Of a stretch of DNA of 64,000 bases, positions 32,741 to 47,090 are shown piece after piece. The DNA comes from Alisma plantago-aquatica (Eukaryota > Streptophyta > Magnoliopsida > Alismatales > Alismataceae): the NCBI GenBank assembly GCA_963693085.1, contig OY856412.1, forward strand, positions 1,411,408,894-1,411,472,893. Direction: 5' to 3'. The notes beneath the pieces were generated by a model. The model saw nothing but the letters and a program-made list of their open reading frames with translations. It was not told the origin of the DNA and did no database searches. Every line of letters begins with the position of its first letter. Positions within the stretch are counted from its first letter, which is position 1. The position numbers and the translations under genes were made by a program.

Positions 32741-34940
32741 TGTACCATTTTGTATTTTATTCACATATAAACATGTTAGAATACACATTAATTCTCTCGG
32801 TATGCATTTTGTATAAAATGCATTAATAGATGTTCTTTGAATGATTTTTAGGTACTTTGACCATAATTTGGATGGAAGGGAGAGAAGGAGGAGAATATAA
32901 GGGTTTCTTCACCCTCAAAGGAGCCTAAAAAGAGTCCAAGGGCTTCCCCAATCTTCTGCAAGTGGTCAAGGATCAACCAAAATCAAGGAACATCAAAGGT
33001 GAGCAAGCTGAAGATCAAAGTGTAAGGAAGAAGCTCCAAAACAATTGTGGTATATGGCCATGATTGTGGCACAAATGCTCCATGTCACAATTAAAAGTAC
33101 AAAGTTGAAGTTTCGAGTTACCAGGGCCACTAGGCCTGTGTTGATCATGCTTCACCACATCCATGGTGACCACTAGGCTCGTGGTGGCTCAACTCCACCA
33201 GGATCGTGGTGACCAGAGTCCACCATGCCCACGGTGACCACCACGGATGTGGTACTGACGCTCCAGAATCGTAAATTTATCTGATGTTTCCATTCATTTT
33301 CACATCGCCCGTGCCACTCCACCATAGCCTTGCTCACCCCACTCCACCACAGCCCTAGTGAGCAAAATAGTCGTGGTATCCATCAACCCCTAACATAATT
33401 CTGCACTATTCTACCCAAATTGCTCCCACTTAACCTAGTGCTTACAAACCACCTATATATACTTGGGTGGCGACTGGAGTACGAGTTAGGACACCCTTAG
33501 CTACCTTCTACCCCTCTTAGCTCCCCCATTTCACCACTTATCCATTCCTTAGCCATTCCACCTCATTTCCACTTAGTTTCATCATTTCCACCACCAAAAC
33601 TCTAGTTTTCTAGTGTTTTGACCATTTTCCACCATCATTCCATGCCATTCCACCTTAGAGGAGGGAGGAGAGCACCCTTGTAGCTACTGGAGAATCCTCC
33701 ATCTACATCGATATTCATGGCTAGTTCTACCTCTTTCTTTTCCATCTTTGCATTTTCTTGTTCTATGAGTAGCTAGGCCCCTTAGGTGGGTTGTTTGGGG
33801 CTAAAAATGTTACTTTGATACCATTTTGGGGGAAGGTGATATGTAAACATTGTAATTTCATTTACTCTCATTTCCCATAAATTTCTTTGTGGTTTGTGAT
33901 CAAAATCACCTAGATTCTAGGAAAATTTCTTATACGTGGGTCTTTTTGGGAATTGCTCCTAGACCCAATTAATGGGTTCCTAGTTGGATATTCACCTTCC
34001 TACATGCTAATGTATTCTCCTACATCTAGGTGAGAGATCTAAGTAGCTAGTATAAAAGTATTTAGTGTAATTATCTTGGAGCCTTCTCAAGGCTAGAATG
34101 TAGGTGATGTGAGGTCTAAAGCCTCACTTCCACCTTCCATTACTACCCTCGACCCCTAATTACCCTATAGTTTCTATCCTAGAAACCTAGTATTGATTAG
34201 ATACTAATTGAATTACACCTAAACCCTAATCCAAATGAGCCTCGTAAGGGTGGGTAAGAGGTGATAGGGACTAGTTCCCCTATACACACTTACACTATCC
34301 ATGGCCAATTAGTAGTTTAGGGAAATTTATTAGAATCTAACTAGCAATTTGATTTGGTAATCTAAATGAAAGAATGATTTTCACATGTTATCACCCCCAA
34401 CCCAATTAACAAGTGAATCCCCCAAACATCCCACACTTCTTTTAATTGCATTAAAACCCTAATTGCATTATTGCTTAGCTTGTCTTTACTTGTTTAGCTC
34501 TTTACTTGCTTAATTAGTTCATTGACTTGCTCTTTTTTTTCCTTACTAGTTTAGGTATTTAATTGTCTTTTAGTCCTAATTGTTAGTGTAGTGTAGTGTT
34601 AGTGTTGCTCCTTTCTTGCCTTTTCTTGCTTTTTCTTTCTTAGCTTGTCATCTCTTGCTCATTAGAACTAATTGTCTAGGGCCAACTTAGGTTTTGATTT
34701 CCTTGCTTCCTTTAATTGTTTTCTTTCTCGACCTTGGTGTAATTAACTTAAAAGAAACCTTCAAATCCTTCCATCCCAGACTCTACAATAGGAACCGAGC
34801 CAAAACTAACTTAGCTCTAGTGCCCCCCTTTTCCCTATGGATCAGCCCTATTCTTGCCGCTTGTCTATACTATAACACGACTCAATGTGCTTGCGGGTTA
34901 GTGTGTTAGTCGAAGTGGGTGTGTTAGTTTAGGCCCCTTA
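32741..34940 (+). repeat. Probable solo LTR of a Tat/Athila-type Ty3/gypsy element
   Basis: No coding domain. The architecture matches the Athila LTR in this window: a short A+T-rich start (TGTACCATTTTG at 32741 is a possible end), TTTTTAGGTACTTTG near 32847, a word array with GGTGACC (33120-33250), TATATATAC at 33454, and near the end CTATAACACGACTCAATG followed by CTTGCGGG (34871-34898), a motif typical of the end of Tat-type LTRs. I could not find a target-site duplication or primer site, so both ends are approximate. An open frame at 34694-34909 ends in this motif and is not a gene. Confidence 0.5.
33120..33250 (+). repeat. Short inverted words in the putative Tat-type LTR
   Basis: Repeated words CCATGGTGACCACTAGGC, TCGTGGTGACCAGAG and CACGGTGACCACCACG, interleaved with CCACTAGGC and CTCCACCA, form a GC-rich patch in an A+T-rich region about 200 bases upstream of TATATATAC. 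Confidence 0.6.
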
Positions 34941-35250
34941 TAATTTCAAAAGGTCCCAAGTGGGCTCAAGCCCTTAGGGTTGCATGTAGTCATCATTCAA
35001 TGGATTAGTGTGTGATCCTAGGAAGGATGTACCAAGCTTGTTAACATTGTTGTTGGGGATAGAAAGTGCCATGTCTACATGGTAGTTGTGCTGTTGACGC
35101 TCCCCTTCGGAACCGTCCATTTCCAAAAAAAAAATTTGCATTTGAGAAACACACCAATAACCAACTTGGCATAAGTATTAAAACATTTCAATATGATCAA
35201 TATCGAAAATACTTTGAAATAGGAGTTTGAGGACCTTCTAGGAGACCATG
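34941..35250. other. Unassigned stretch
   Basis: No coding sequence or repeat could be assigned. A run of ten A at about 35127 follows GGAACCGTCCATTTCC. It may be the end of the preceding LTR insertion or decayed DNA upstream of the next copia fragment. Confidence 0.4.
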
Positions 35251-37365
35251 ATAGTATATCATGATGAACTCCACTTGAAACACAATGATAGTGTATTAGA
35301 AATAAGGAATCACACCCTGTTAGTCATGTTTCTATTATCAATGAATCGTGGTAATCTAACAATATCCTTTTTGACACATGCTTTACAGTAAAACATTGTA
35401 CCATCTAAAATGGTTCAAGAGACAACATATTAAATATGGCATGGGAAGTGTCCCAATATGTTTTTTATAAAGATTAGGAATTAAAGTTTATATAAGAAAA
35501 TAGTTTCTTAAAATATTTATCCATAAATCACATACATATTATTTTGTTGAATACTACTTTTATATTCTAATCTAACAACAAAAGTGTTTGTTGCTAAGAC
35601 GACTGTATTCCTAAAGGGAATTTAATTCCAAAGGATTTAGTGGGAGAAAAGTAGGACTCAAAAAGTTTGATACCAACAAGAAGACATTGAACCAAAAGAG
35701 GTACAATATGAACAAGTAGATTCACAAGTTGTTATGGAGTCTCAAGTTCCTTATGTAACACAAAGCCTCATAGATCTAATAGAATACGCCTTGAGTTTGA
35801 AAGAGTAGGATATCTTATAACCCAAGAAGGTGGTGGTTGGTTATAAATGAGGAACCAACAACTTACCTAGAAGTTATTGAGGGATCTGAGTTTGAGAAAT
35901 GGCTTGATGCCAGAGATCTAAGATGGACTCCATGTACACTAGCAATGTATGACCTTGATGGATCCACCTAAAGGGGTAAAACCCATAGGGTGCAATTGGG
36001 TCTTCCAAAGGAGATCATAATGGATGGTAATGTATGAACCTATAAGGGTAGATTGTTTGAAACAAATTTCAAACTAGTTTAAAGTGTTTAACACGATAAA
36101 ATCTTTTCACCAGTTGCCATGGCTAAATCCATCAGGATCATGCTTGTTATTGCAACTTGTTATGATTATAAGATTTGGCATATGGATATTAAAACCACAT
36201 TCCTTAACAGGAATAATTATGAAGATGTGTGCATGACACAACCTAAATGTTTTATAAATACAATAATGCAAATAATGTCTGCAAGCTACAAAGGTCAATA
36301 TGTGAAATGAAACAAGCATATCAGAGCTGGAATCTTTGGTTTGATAGAATAGTTAAGGAGTTTGACTTTGGTCAAAATGAATATGGAATATGTGATTACA
36401 AAAATTTATTGTGAGCATATTTATATTCCACATAATGATGGGGAATGATGTCCTTATCCTAAGAATATCAAAACCTGACAAGAAAATACCTTCTCTATGA
36501 ATGATTTAGGTGAAGCATCCTATATGATAGGAATCAAGATCTATAGAGATAGATCTAGAGAGCTTCTTGACCTAAGTAAGAGAACACACATTGGCAAGAT
36601 GTTGAATGGGTTCAACACGTGGGACTCAATGAGAGAAAAACTATCCATGTTCCATGAGATTAGAGCCCAATATCCCCATTCTTGTAAAGAATGAAAAAAC
36701 ATGTGTAAGATTCCATATGCATTCACAATTGAATCTATCATGTATGCAATGTTATATACTAATGTATTAGACATGCATGCCGAGAGGATATCTGTCAGAT
36801 CCTAGTGGAAGTCACTAGACTGCCATAAAGAACATCCTTAACTACTTGAGAAGCACTAAGGATTACTTCTTTGATTATGGTAATGAGGAAGAGTTGGGTG
36901 TAAAGGGTTACAACAATGCAAGGTTAGAAAGTGACAAAGAAGATGAATGATCACAATATAAAAATTTTAGTTTGACCTTAAAATAAAATTTTATGCAAAA
37001 GTTCCAAGCAAGAGTCAGTTGTTCAATTCTACAGTAGACGTTGAGTACCTTGCCGTTTTTACTTATGGATCAAGAAGTTCATGTAGATGAACTTGTGGGA
37101 GGATCCAACTATGGATGACACAAAAAATATACTATGGCAATAATGGAGCTACTCGATAGGCAAAGGAATCTCAGATAGCATACTACGACAATCCCATCTC
37201 ATACAAACGGTGGTACAATAAGGAGATGTGAAAACTTGCAATATATAAACTATAAGCAAACGTTTCTAACCCGCTATAAAAGTGCTTGTGCAGAAAAAAC
37301 ATGTTGGACATGTTAAGGTCACTTGGAATAAGATTTGTGGGTGATTGGTTCTAAGTGCAAGTGTG
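35251..37365 (+). pseudogene. Decayed Ty1/copia pol fragment (integrase end, reverse transcriptase, RNase H traces)
   Basis: Integrase C-terminal motifs appear at 35330-35470 (NRGNLTISFLTHALQ, IVPSKMVQETTY, IWHGKCPN), then KVFVAKTTVFLKGNLIPKDL at 35585-35640 and HRSNRIRLEFERVGYLIT near 35770. The reverse transcriptase follows: PTTYLEVIEGSEFEKWLDA (35850), IRIMLVIATCYDYKIWHMDI (36130), KTTFLN and MTQPKCF, then DLGEASYMIGIKIYRDRSR (36500). The catalytic YVDD box near 36430 is disrupted, leaving only GNDVLI. RNase H traces are faint (36780-36950). Frameshifts and stops are dense. No gag, primer site or 5' LTR is seen, so the element is 5'-truncated. It is distinct from the Sirevirus; I do not assign a clade. 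Confidence 0.82.
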
Positions 37366-38429
37366 AGTCTATTGGTATGTATGCCTAGAGAGATAATCAT
37401 ACGATGATTGTAGTGGGGAATTAGATACTTGATTTGATGATTATAAAGGTAATTTTGTCTATTATGTTTGTCTCAATCATTAGATGATGAAACAAACATG
37501 ATAGATGTCTAAAGAATGATGTTGCTCGATGACATATGTCTTCAGGTTGAGGACCTAAACAACTGGATCATATGTATGATAAGAATACATGCATTCTTGT
37601 TATGTCCCTAGTTGGATATTAATGTGGAAGAAAAATAGACAACAATAATACATAAGACTAGAGTGTGTGTTGACTGATGACAAACTCTCATTAGTCATGA
37701 TATGGGATAACAAGTCAAACACATAGGTACATGTTAGAGAACAATGAATCAAACATACCCATAATGAGAGTGATACATGGAGACTGTGGAATAGTTGACA
37801 AAATTAGCTCTCATACTGATAGTTGTGATTGTGGTTCTTAAACATGAATCCACTATACTCATCATATGTTGTTTGATGTATTTTGGCACCATGCAACGTG
37901 ACCTTGAATAGGGTTGCCATAAATGTGATGCTCGGGTGCATTGTGTGACATGGGGATTGAGTGTGGGTGATGTAGATTGGATTTGTCCCTCCTACAGGAG
38001 ATTGATGTCCTAAGCACTTGATAAGTGAGACTGATAAATGTATGTCCATACTCATGTGACTCAATATGTGATATGTGAGTTCACATGCATCTCAAACAGT
38101 CTGCCATAGTTCAAGGAACATGGATTCAACGTTGAGAGGATGACGATTCCATGCCTCGAGTTCAATACAGGATATTAGAGACAAAGGAATTATATGATCA
38201 CTGTAACACTAATAATGCATTGTAGATTGATATTGTTCTCAAACTTTCCAATTACTTGGGTAGGATGCACTACTAGATACCGTTCATTTCTTGTGATGTC
38301 ATAAATTAGTTATGGACATTCATTGTCAATGTAACTTGGGACTGTAGGTCACACACATTGGATGCACCTGGAAAAGGAGTTTACTCATGAATATGGTTTA
38401 ACTTGATTACTAAAGTGTTTAGGTATTCA

Positions 38430-38850
38430 ATTTAAACAACAATGGATGAAAATTAACTGACATAACTATGAACTAACCAGTTCAACTGTTTAACCAATCA
38501 ATTCAAGTGTTAGGTCAATTTGAACAACATTGGCTAAACATTTCCTCAACTGGGACATGAATCGATTGGTTCAATTAGTGAATTGTCTGATCAGTCAAGA
38601 ACTGACCGGTTCAAAGTCTGAAATGACCTATTCAACTTCTGAATCGTATGGTTCAATGATCAATGAGATTGGATCTAGTATTAATGTTAATGTCATGTTG
38701 TGAAATAATCATCGATTGAAAGCCAATATGTATGCAGATATGAAACATGGTGAACCGATCGGTTCAAGTGTTGAACCGGCCATGTCACATGTGAACCGAC
38801 CGGTTCAACTATGAACTGAATGGTTCATGGTTCATAGCTTCCAGGAAGTT
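38430..38850 (+). repeat. GAACCGACCGGTTC palindrome array in the copia LTR
   Basis: Around fifteen variants of CCGGTTCAA / TTGAACCGG occur, including the palindromes GAACCGATCGGTTC (38752) and GAACCGACCGGTTC (38793), ending about 60 bases before a TATA box. ACCGAC inside the latter is the DRE core. Older copies read AACTGACCGGTTC or GAATCGTATGGTTC. Confidence 0.72.
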
Positions 38851-38908
38851 CATGAAATTCCATCTGTTAGACTCCTGGATGATTTGGAAACCCTGACCTT
38901 GGCCATTC

Positions 38909-38916
38909 TATAAATA
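38909..38916 (+). promoter_or_regulatory. TATA box of the copia 3' LTR
   Basis: TATAAATA followed by AGGGGG, then a G/A-rich leader (GGGAGAGACAATAAGGGAGA). Confidence 0.6.
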
Positions 38917-39589
38917 AGGGGGTAGTCAAGGCTTTCATAAGATATAATAATTAGCTATGATAGTTGTTGTCCTATCATAGTTGTGGTAACGTGATAGTCT
39001 GAGCAAGTCTTACCCGTAAAAGGGAGAGACAATAAGGGAGAGCAAGTCAACTCTAGCACATTGACGTTCAAAGAGACAACTCCTTCCCGTTGACTCTGGC
39101 AGTGCAACATGGAGTTCTCGATGGTCCGCGTGGACTACGTAGAGGTGTGCAGGCTGTTTCCACCACACTAGGAGGACAACAACCATCACCGTCTATGGTG
39201 CTGCACTAGGATGGCATCATCGCCAGTTGTTCGTGTGCATTTTGCAAAGAGTGTACATCATCATGTAAGAATAGTTGCTGGACTTGCTTGAGGACCATGC
39301 ATATTCTCTTACTACTTTCTTTCCTAGATGCATTTTTGTTGACGTGATTCCCTGATTAAGGAATAGGGACAACATGTTTGTTTCTACTGCCTTCTCTGTC
39401 ATCCCTATTACCTAACAGTTTGTGGACTACAATGGAATTAGGGCTATGACCTTGGACATATGTAGAATTCATGGAAGGTATGTTGCATTCCATTATGTAT
39501 ATATTGAGCAAAGACCTATCTTTCATCTCACTCTTGGTCCTATTGACATATGCCCTACTCACTTTTCTCTCTCTCTCTTGGGAGGTTGA

Positions 39590-40187
39590 CTCATATGAGT
39601 ACTTATAATCTTTTATTGATCTTTTCAACCTAATTTGATGGATATTCTTATTGGACTCTTATTTATATCTAGTTCATTTTATTCCATTTAGACCCTAGTT
39701 TGAGATACTAAAATAATTTTCAAGTGGTGGAATTTTATAAAGTTATGATAAATATTTGTTTATGGGTCCTCTGACCCCACATGATAATTGTTGGATGTTC
39801 TCATTCCTTATTTATTCTTGAGTATAATTTATCTTGCCCGATGTATTTGCATGGGTGATAGACTAGTCATAACTATAAGTAGTGACACCATACATGAATT
39901 GGGCTTTATTCCACTACCGTGTTTGATATTTGGGCACTGAGTTCTATTCCCTACCAGCCTCTGGGTTTTATTTCCCCACCACTTATGATATTAGTCACTG
40001 AGTTTATTCCCCTACCACACACTAAGTTTTATTTTCCTACAAAATCTATATTTGTTTGGCATTGAGGTTGTAGCCCTCCCACCCTTTGGTATGGAATGTA
40101 GGGATTCCTACCATGCTTTTTAGTGTATGCTATTTTGTTTATTACTCACCATGCAACCTTTTATGGTTGTGATAATTTTTTGTGATA
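39590..40187 (+). repeat. Second copy of the 3.2 kb LTR family, left part
   Basis: A stretch at about 39610-39660 matches 3105-3155 (TTATTGATCTT, then TGGATATTCT.TTGGACTCTTAT). The junction with the LARD-like element (ttgat) continues at 62909 into sequence that clearly matches 16365-16903. The middle (39900-40100), rich in phrases like TTTATTCC.CTACCA, is not visibly shared with the first copy. Its left boundary was not found. Only the right part, at 62909-63455, is firmly homologous. Confidence 0.5.
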
Positions 40188-41828
40188 TTGATTGTGACGA
40201 CAGTCATCAAACCGAAAAACAAATCGTTACTAATAAAGCGGCATAAACATAAACATCAGATTAACAAAAATCATTAAAAATTAAAACCATTTGCAAAGAG
40301 ATCCACTTCCAGGAAACTCTTAATAAGAGAAGCAAAGTACTGCATAAATTATGGTTCACGTTGTGCATACCATGTACCATCTCATCTCGAGGGTTACATT
40401 TTACGGTTGCTTTGTCAAAACACATACTGGAGCAACATAAAACCTCGAGGCATTCAAGACAAAATCTCAGATCATTCATGAAACTAGTATGAACCAACTC
40501 CAAGGACCTGAGAGTACAGAGACGACACATATGACTTCTATCTATAAGACACGACAGACAATACACTCAACCTAAGCTATCACTGCTACCTCAGCTGTTG
40601 TTCCTCCTCTACAGAAAGATCTTCGCCACCTTGTGCATGTCCACCTAAAAAAAATGTGGATCCCACGGGGTGAGATAATTGTCCCAGCGAGAGATATAAC
40701 TCTCTGCCAACCATATTATTATCATAGATTAAGAATTTATAAACTGAGCAGTGGTTCTTTTTATATTAAAAGATAGGATTTAATCACTGTTTAAGTAGAA
40801 TAGAGAAACACCATCTTCTGGAACATTGCAACTATATATGACGAAGCACTAATTCATCTATTCATTTTATAAGGAATATGAAGAACATGTATAACATCTA
40901 TCCATTTAAGATTTATAAAAGAAATGTAACATCATCCAATGATTTCCGTATTCAATTCTTAAGCAAATATGCTACATGACTGATTACATTTTACAATCAC
41001 ACTTATTCCCTGAGGAGATGAGGTATACCGCTCATACTCCAACCGACCACTGTGAAGTCAAAATTGGTACCCTACAAGGTCAATGGGAGAGCCGTCTTCC
41101 ATGACCTCCCTTGTCTCGATCAGTACGAGACCACAGGAAGGACATCTCGTGTCACTACTAAATAGCTTTCTAGGGTATACGGGAAACTTTTCTATAGAGC
41201 TACAACGGCGGCTGCACTCTCTTTGGCATCGAGAGATCTCGTGTTTATCTCACATCGATCCGACATTCATCATCATCGAGAGATTCGTGATACATCCATC
41301 TCGACACATATAATGAAGGATTGAGAGGTTTAATGTTTATCTCACATCAATTCCTCCATTAGGGTGTACAGATATTTTCGCCAATCACCCCCACATATTC
41401 AAAAATATGCAATCTTCGGGTTATGCCGCGGAGAAACCCATTTCACCATTCAGAAAATTCTAACGCTAATGGATCTATGGTCAGGGCACTACATGATAAG
41501 ATTCCACTTGATTAATTAAGTACATTACCGTATTCTTTTAGCATCAGTCAAGTTTTCAAACATGAATCATTATGACAAATGCTACAAAGAACAACCATAA
41601 CACATCTATCAAGTACTTTTCAAACCTTTAGAACACATAACATTTAGGATCTCAATCCCTTATCTCATTACTGGGAATTCTCATCCCTTAACATTATCAT
41701 CATCATGATTATAGATCTAGGTATTCAAACCCATAGTTCATCACTGAATACTATTACCACTTATCAGGTAACTATTACCTCTAGGTCCTCATACCAAGGT
41801 ATACATGATACTTGTTATACAAGTATCT

Positions 41829-42000
41829 CACATGGCTCACAAGGCCCATTAAGTATCTTGTCACCTCTCACTAGGCAACAAATTATCACATGGCTCACAA
41901 GGTCATTCCACATCTTGTCACCTCTCACTAGGCAACAACTTATTCACATGGCTCATAAGGCCATTCATCATTATACTTTTTATACAAGTATTTAACATGC
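41829..42000 (+). repeat. 58-bp tandem repeat, three copies
   Basis: Units starting CACATGGCTCA begin at 41829, 41887 and 41945, exactly 58 bases apart. The partner LTR has five units. Confidence 0.9.
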
Positions 42001-45000
42001 CTTACAAGGCTTATGCAATAAGAGAATTACAACCTTACCATCATTAGGGTTAGAGTTTTCCTTTATATCTGAATAGGGTTTCATGTTCATATTATTAATC
42101 CAAACCCTAATTCATTACTCTACACATCTAGGAGCATACTTTTATATCATAAGTATTCAATCATACTTATTTATTCTCATCTTTTATCATGAAATGATAA
42201 TCAACACAAAGTGTGAGTTTCTCTCTCATCCTCACTAGGATATTGATTACATCATACTTCATTAACTTGGATTAACCCTTTCTCAAGGTATGTTAGCCTA
42301 CACTTATCAAAGTGCATTACATCTCAATGTAAAAATTGACATGACACCCTTCATGTTTTATTCATCCATGTATATTGGATTTAAGGTGCATCAAGGTGTA
42401 TCAACCTTAAGGTATTGGATGTGATATTTATCATGTCTTGATGTATCACTTACCTCATTACTTTTAACTTACTTAATTTCATCAATTTACCTTATATTAG
42501 GGTATTTCCCATCCTAATACTTTATGCACTAACTCATCATATTTATTTTGTGGTGCGTTATCCATAATTCACACACTTGAATTATCCATCTATCATTGGG
42601 TGGTAAGAACTCATCTTGTGTTAAGACATTCTCCACTTAGGTGTCTCACCTATCAAGATATTAGTCACACCATTGCTTAGTAATACACTCTTTACTTCTA
42701 GGAGTGTTTTACCCTTATCTTTACAAGGTGTCTCAAGTTGGAGATGTGTATATGTTCACCATATCGGGTTGTAGGTGTATAGACACCACCATACCAGGTT
42801 GGGGGTGTATGAACACTCACCATATTGGGCTCAAGGTATTTGTATGTGGTACCCATGTCATGTATGAGGTATTAAACCATTAAGATGTCGAGCTAGAGGT
42901 GCATTCAATCACCATATCAGGTGGCTCACCATCTAGGGTTGGCCGTGACAGGTTAGGGTTTGCCATATCGGGCTCAACCCAATATATTCATCTCATTACC
43001 TCCTTCAAGGTTACCCATGTCGGGTTAGGGTTGGTCGTGACGGGCACATGGTACATGTATGTATCGCCCATGATGTTTAAGAGGTATCATCTCATCATCA
43101 TGACAGGCTAGACATCAACTAGGGTTGGCCGTTCTGGGCTACATGTCATCTAGGGTTGTGTATCAGGTAGATGTATTCCAAACATATCGGGTTACATCTT
43201 GTTCCATACCTCATATCGTGCAATAGGATTTCCTTAATGTTCATATCATACACCAGATGCGTGTTCTTCATGATACCAAGTACCAATGATATATATTATA
43301 TGATCATATCATGCAATAGCACTTGCTATTCTTTACTCATATCGGGTTACCCAAATTAGGGTTTCATATCAATTTACAAGTATACATTTAACCTTGTATC
43401 GTGCATGGAGTCTATACTTGACTTCCTATCGTGCAAGCATCTTGGGCAAGACATTTCGAGCAAGACATACCCATATTGGGTTAGAGCTACTTGTGTATAT
43501 GCTTGAACCCAATATCACTTTTGCAAAGTGATACCATCTTATTTAAGCTCTAGACCTCCATTCTAACAGTTATAATTCATGATAACAGGTCTAAGCAACT
43601 ACTAGAACTCATAATTTCATCAACTATTTCAATAAATTTTAGAATTAAAAGTAGTTCATTAAGTATATCAATTTAGGTGATGAATAATAACATCATTGAG
43701 TTTGAGTTATATAACCCTCCTTAAGAACAACTTCAAAGCTCCAAGATCCAAAGCTTCATGTTCCCAAGGTTGAAGATGACTTATCAAAAGTCCAAGGCTC
43801 GTTCACAACTCCTTAGGGTAAAGTATTGAGATCCTTCTTGCTCCTTAGCACCTTGCATGATACCACACTACTCATGCATGATATGCCATCACTTGTGGCT
43901 GATATCCCCCTCACTTGTGGCAAAACACACTTCACTATGGTCGATATCACTTCACTAGGCCGATATCACCCTACTTGGCCGATATGAACTTGCTATGGAT
44001 GATACCCAAGGCCCTATGCACGATAAAACTTCACTCCTTCACGATAAAAGGACCCTATGCATGATACCTTAGGGAAGGAGGGTGGTAAGATTCGAAAAAG
44101 TTCACTAAAGGGTGAAAGAAGGGGTATATATACTTGTTGTTCATGAAGAAGTGTGAAAATGAGGTGTCATCAATTTGAGCTACTAGGTGCCACGTGTCCA
44201 TGCATGGGTGACACCTTTACATGCATGCATTAACATTTATCTTGACGTGCAAAACTATTGAGGATAATCTAGGGATGAATTTTCTTCCACTACTTATTCC
44301 TTTGAATAAAATATATCAACAAAATCACCACTTTATTCACAACCCGATACAACTTTTCTAAGGAAGTTGTAAACTGATACACTTCACTTCCTTGAGGTGC
44401 TTTGCATGTCATGGGCTTTTCCAAGAGTCCAAAAAATGATATGAGACTCCCCCTATGGCTCCTAGGCCGATAGGCACTCATATATAAGCTTTTCAACTTG
44501 ATACAACTCAAGTTAAGGTTTCATATTCAACCCTTTTCTTGGTCATTTCATCACCAAGATTACCATCACTCATAATTGATTCAAACATGGTGTCTTCTTA
44601 TTTCTCTCTCCTATAAATGACACATAGAGGAAGTAGGAACACTCTAAAGGTGTTAATTTGCATATCAACCCTACATTTTGGGTAAATTACAATTTGTACC
44701 AAAATTGGTGTACAAGGTACTAGCATTATTCAAACATGTTCAAACTTGGAATTTAGGATTTCCACAAACCACCACTTAGCATCATTCTCTCTCTTATGAT
44801 GATAAAACATTTAAGGCATGTTCAACATGTGAATTGTTGCAATATAGTTGTGGCATACAACTCACAAAAATATGATTTACTTAAGCGGAAGCAATCATTT
44901 GCAGCAGATTACTAAAAATCATGACAAAAAATTAAAACCTTTTTACAAAGAGATCCATACATTGGGAGACTTTTTCAAAAAGAAACAAAGTAATTCAATT

Positions 45001-46669
45001 ACATTCTGGTTCACAAGTACATTTCTTATACCATTCCTTCTCAAGAGTTACAATCATCAACTGCCCTTTTAAAACTATACACAGACAACATAAAAACATT
45101 AGGGCATCAAGCCAAAATCTCAGATCGATTCATTAAAAACCATCTACTAACTCCGAGGACCTGAGAGTATAGAGATGACACATAGGACTCTATATACAAG
45201 ACATGACAGCCAGTGTCTCCACCTGAGAATTCACTGTTGTCTCTACTGTTGTTGCTGCTCTTCCCCTGTTGTAGGGTTTCTGCCTCTTACTCTGCGTCTA
45301 CCTAAAAAGTTGGATCCCACGGGGGTGAGACAATTGAAATTGCCCCAGCGAGAGATATAACTCTCCGCCAGAAACATTATTATTGTAGTTTAATAAGATA
45401 AAACTGAACAAAGGAATCATAAAGTTTAACAACAGATGATTCATTGTCTAAACAGATTAGAACAATATTCTTATTCAAAGCACTTCAACTATAACTTGAT
45501 AAAGCAGCATGTCACTTATCCAATCAGGAATATGAAGAACATGTATAACATTTATCCGCTATACTAAGCAAGATAACATCAACCAGTAATTCTCGTATTT
45601 CAATCTTAAGCAAATACGCTACACGGCTGATTATGTTTTACAATCATACTTAATGCCCTGAAGAGATGAAGTATACCGTTCATGCTCCAACCGACCACAA
45701 TTACGTTAAGCATCAGTGCCACACAAGGTCAATGGAAGAGCCGGACTCCAAGACCTCATCCTTCTCGGTCAGTACGAGATTATATGGCAGAGACATCATG
45801 TATCAAACTACAATTATCTTGCCAGGGTATATTGGCATCTTCGCTAAAGAGTTATAGCCTGCAACATATACTCTCTTCAGGGTTATGGCCCATAGCCAAT
45901 GCCTAGTATCATATCATGGAGTCATGGCACGTAGCCATACTCATACTAGGGCATGGTCCATAACCAATCCTATTCATAGGATATAGCCTACAACCATTCC
46001 TATGGGGCATGAGAATATAATTGCCCAATTACCCCCACATATTCATAAATATGTGCTCCGAGTTTAACTCGTTTCACCATTCAGCAAATTCTGACGCTAA
46101 TGGATCTGTGGTCAGGGAAACTACATTATATAATATCACTTGATTAATTAAGTGTATTACCATATTCTTTTAGCATCAAACAAGTTTCCAAACATCAATT
46201 ATTTTAACAATTGCTACAAAGAATGTGTAATACTTTCATCAAGTACTGTTCAAATCTTTAATAAGGCATTGGGATCTCAATCCATCATCTCATCAGGATC
46301 ATTCTCATTCTTTCACAAACTCATCATCATGATTATAGGAAATGGGTATTCAAACCCTCAATTTATCAAAGAACATTTGTTACCACTTATCAGGTAATTA
46401 AAACACCTTCAGGTCATCTGACCAAGGTAATCATGATATTTGCTTCATAAGCATCTCACATGGCTCTCAAAGCCCATTTCATCTCTTGTTACCTCTCACT
46501 AGGAAACAAAGCATGTTGTGGTTCACAAGGCCCATTAAAAATAATAAATGAAACATCATAGCTCATACCTGGCTATGCTCATCATCTCATGATACCTGCA
46601 TGGTTAATACACTTGATAACAGTTATATCTTTTACATTTTAGCACCATGCAATTCAAAGTAACACCACT

Positions 46670-47090
46670 TATACCCTTATTAGGGTTAGGGTTTCCCAAT
46701 TCATATCAATTAGGGTTACACATATCCTTATACAAACTAGGGCTAGATTTTCAAATTAGGGTTTCATAATACATAGCATCACCCTGGATTAGGGTTTCAT
46801 ATCACATTACCCCGTATCAGGGTTCCACATTAAATTCTTGCCTTGAATTAAGGCTTCTTATAACATTTCCCCTAAAATTAGAGTTTCATATAGCTTCACC
46901 CAAAAAGTAGGGTTTTCATGAAGCATTCCCTTAAATTAGGGTTTCTGATATCATTACCCTAAATTAGGGTTACACCATCACCCTAGATTAGGATTTTTCC
47001 AGGCTTTCCTTTGAATTAGGGTTAGAGTTTATCAACCTTCTCAATTAGGGTTTCATGATCTCATCATTATGGATCAAACCCTAATTACAT
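46670..47090 (+). repeat. Telobox-like array (ATTAGGGTTT)
   Basis: About a dozen TTAGGGTTT, TTAGGGTTA or one-mismatch copies are spaced 20 to 40 bases apart, each followed by CATA- or CATC-like bases. AAACCCTAA is the plant telobox core. The related LTR at 50792-55720 has the reverse-complement array, so it is an old family trait and not a telomere. Confidence 0.8.

Larger units (their letters stand above)
37370..39350 (+). repeat. 3' LTR of the decayed Ty1/copia element
   Basis: TATTGGTATGTATGCC (from about 37370) follows a decayed polypurine tract (GTGCAAGTGTGAG), the position expected for a TGTTGGTATG-type copia LTR start. It contains an inverted-word array GAACCGACCGGTTC (38430-38850) and a TATA box at 38909. 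The right end is not defined: CAACA near 39176 and sequence up to about 39350 are possible. A minus-strand frame at 37804-38064 shows no family resemblance. Confidence 0.6.

Noticed and set aside
45175..45906. Short open frames that might be host genes
   Set aside because: All fall inside a solo LTR with defined ends and show no domain, codon bias or conservation with the sister LTR.
46670..47090. Interstitial telomere
   Set aside because: Units are not contiguous TTTAGGG repeats but spaced about 20 to 40 bases apart with family-specific spacers, and they are shared with a second LTR.
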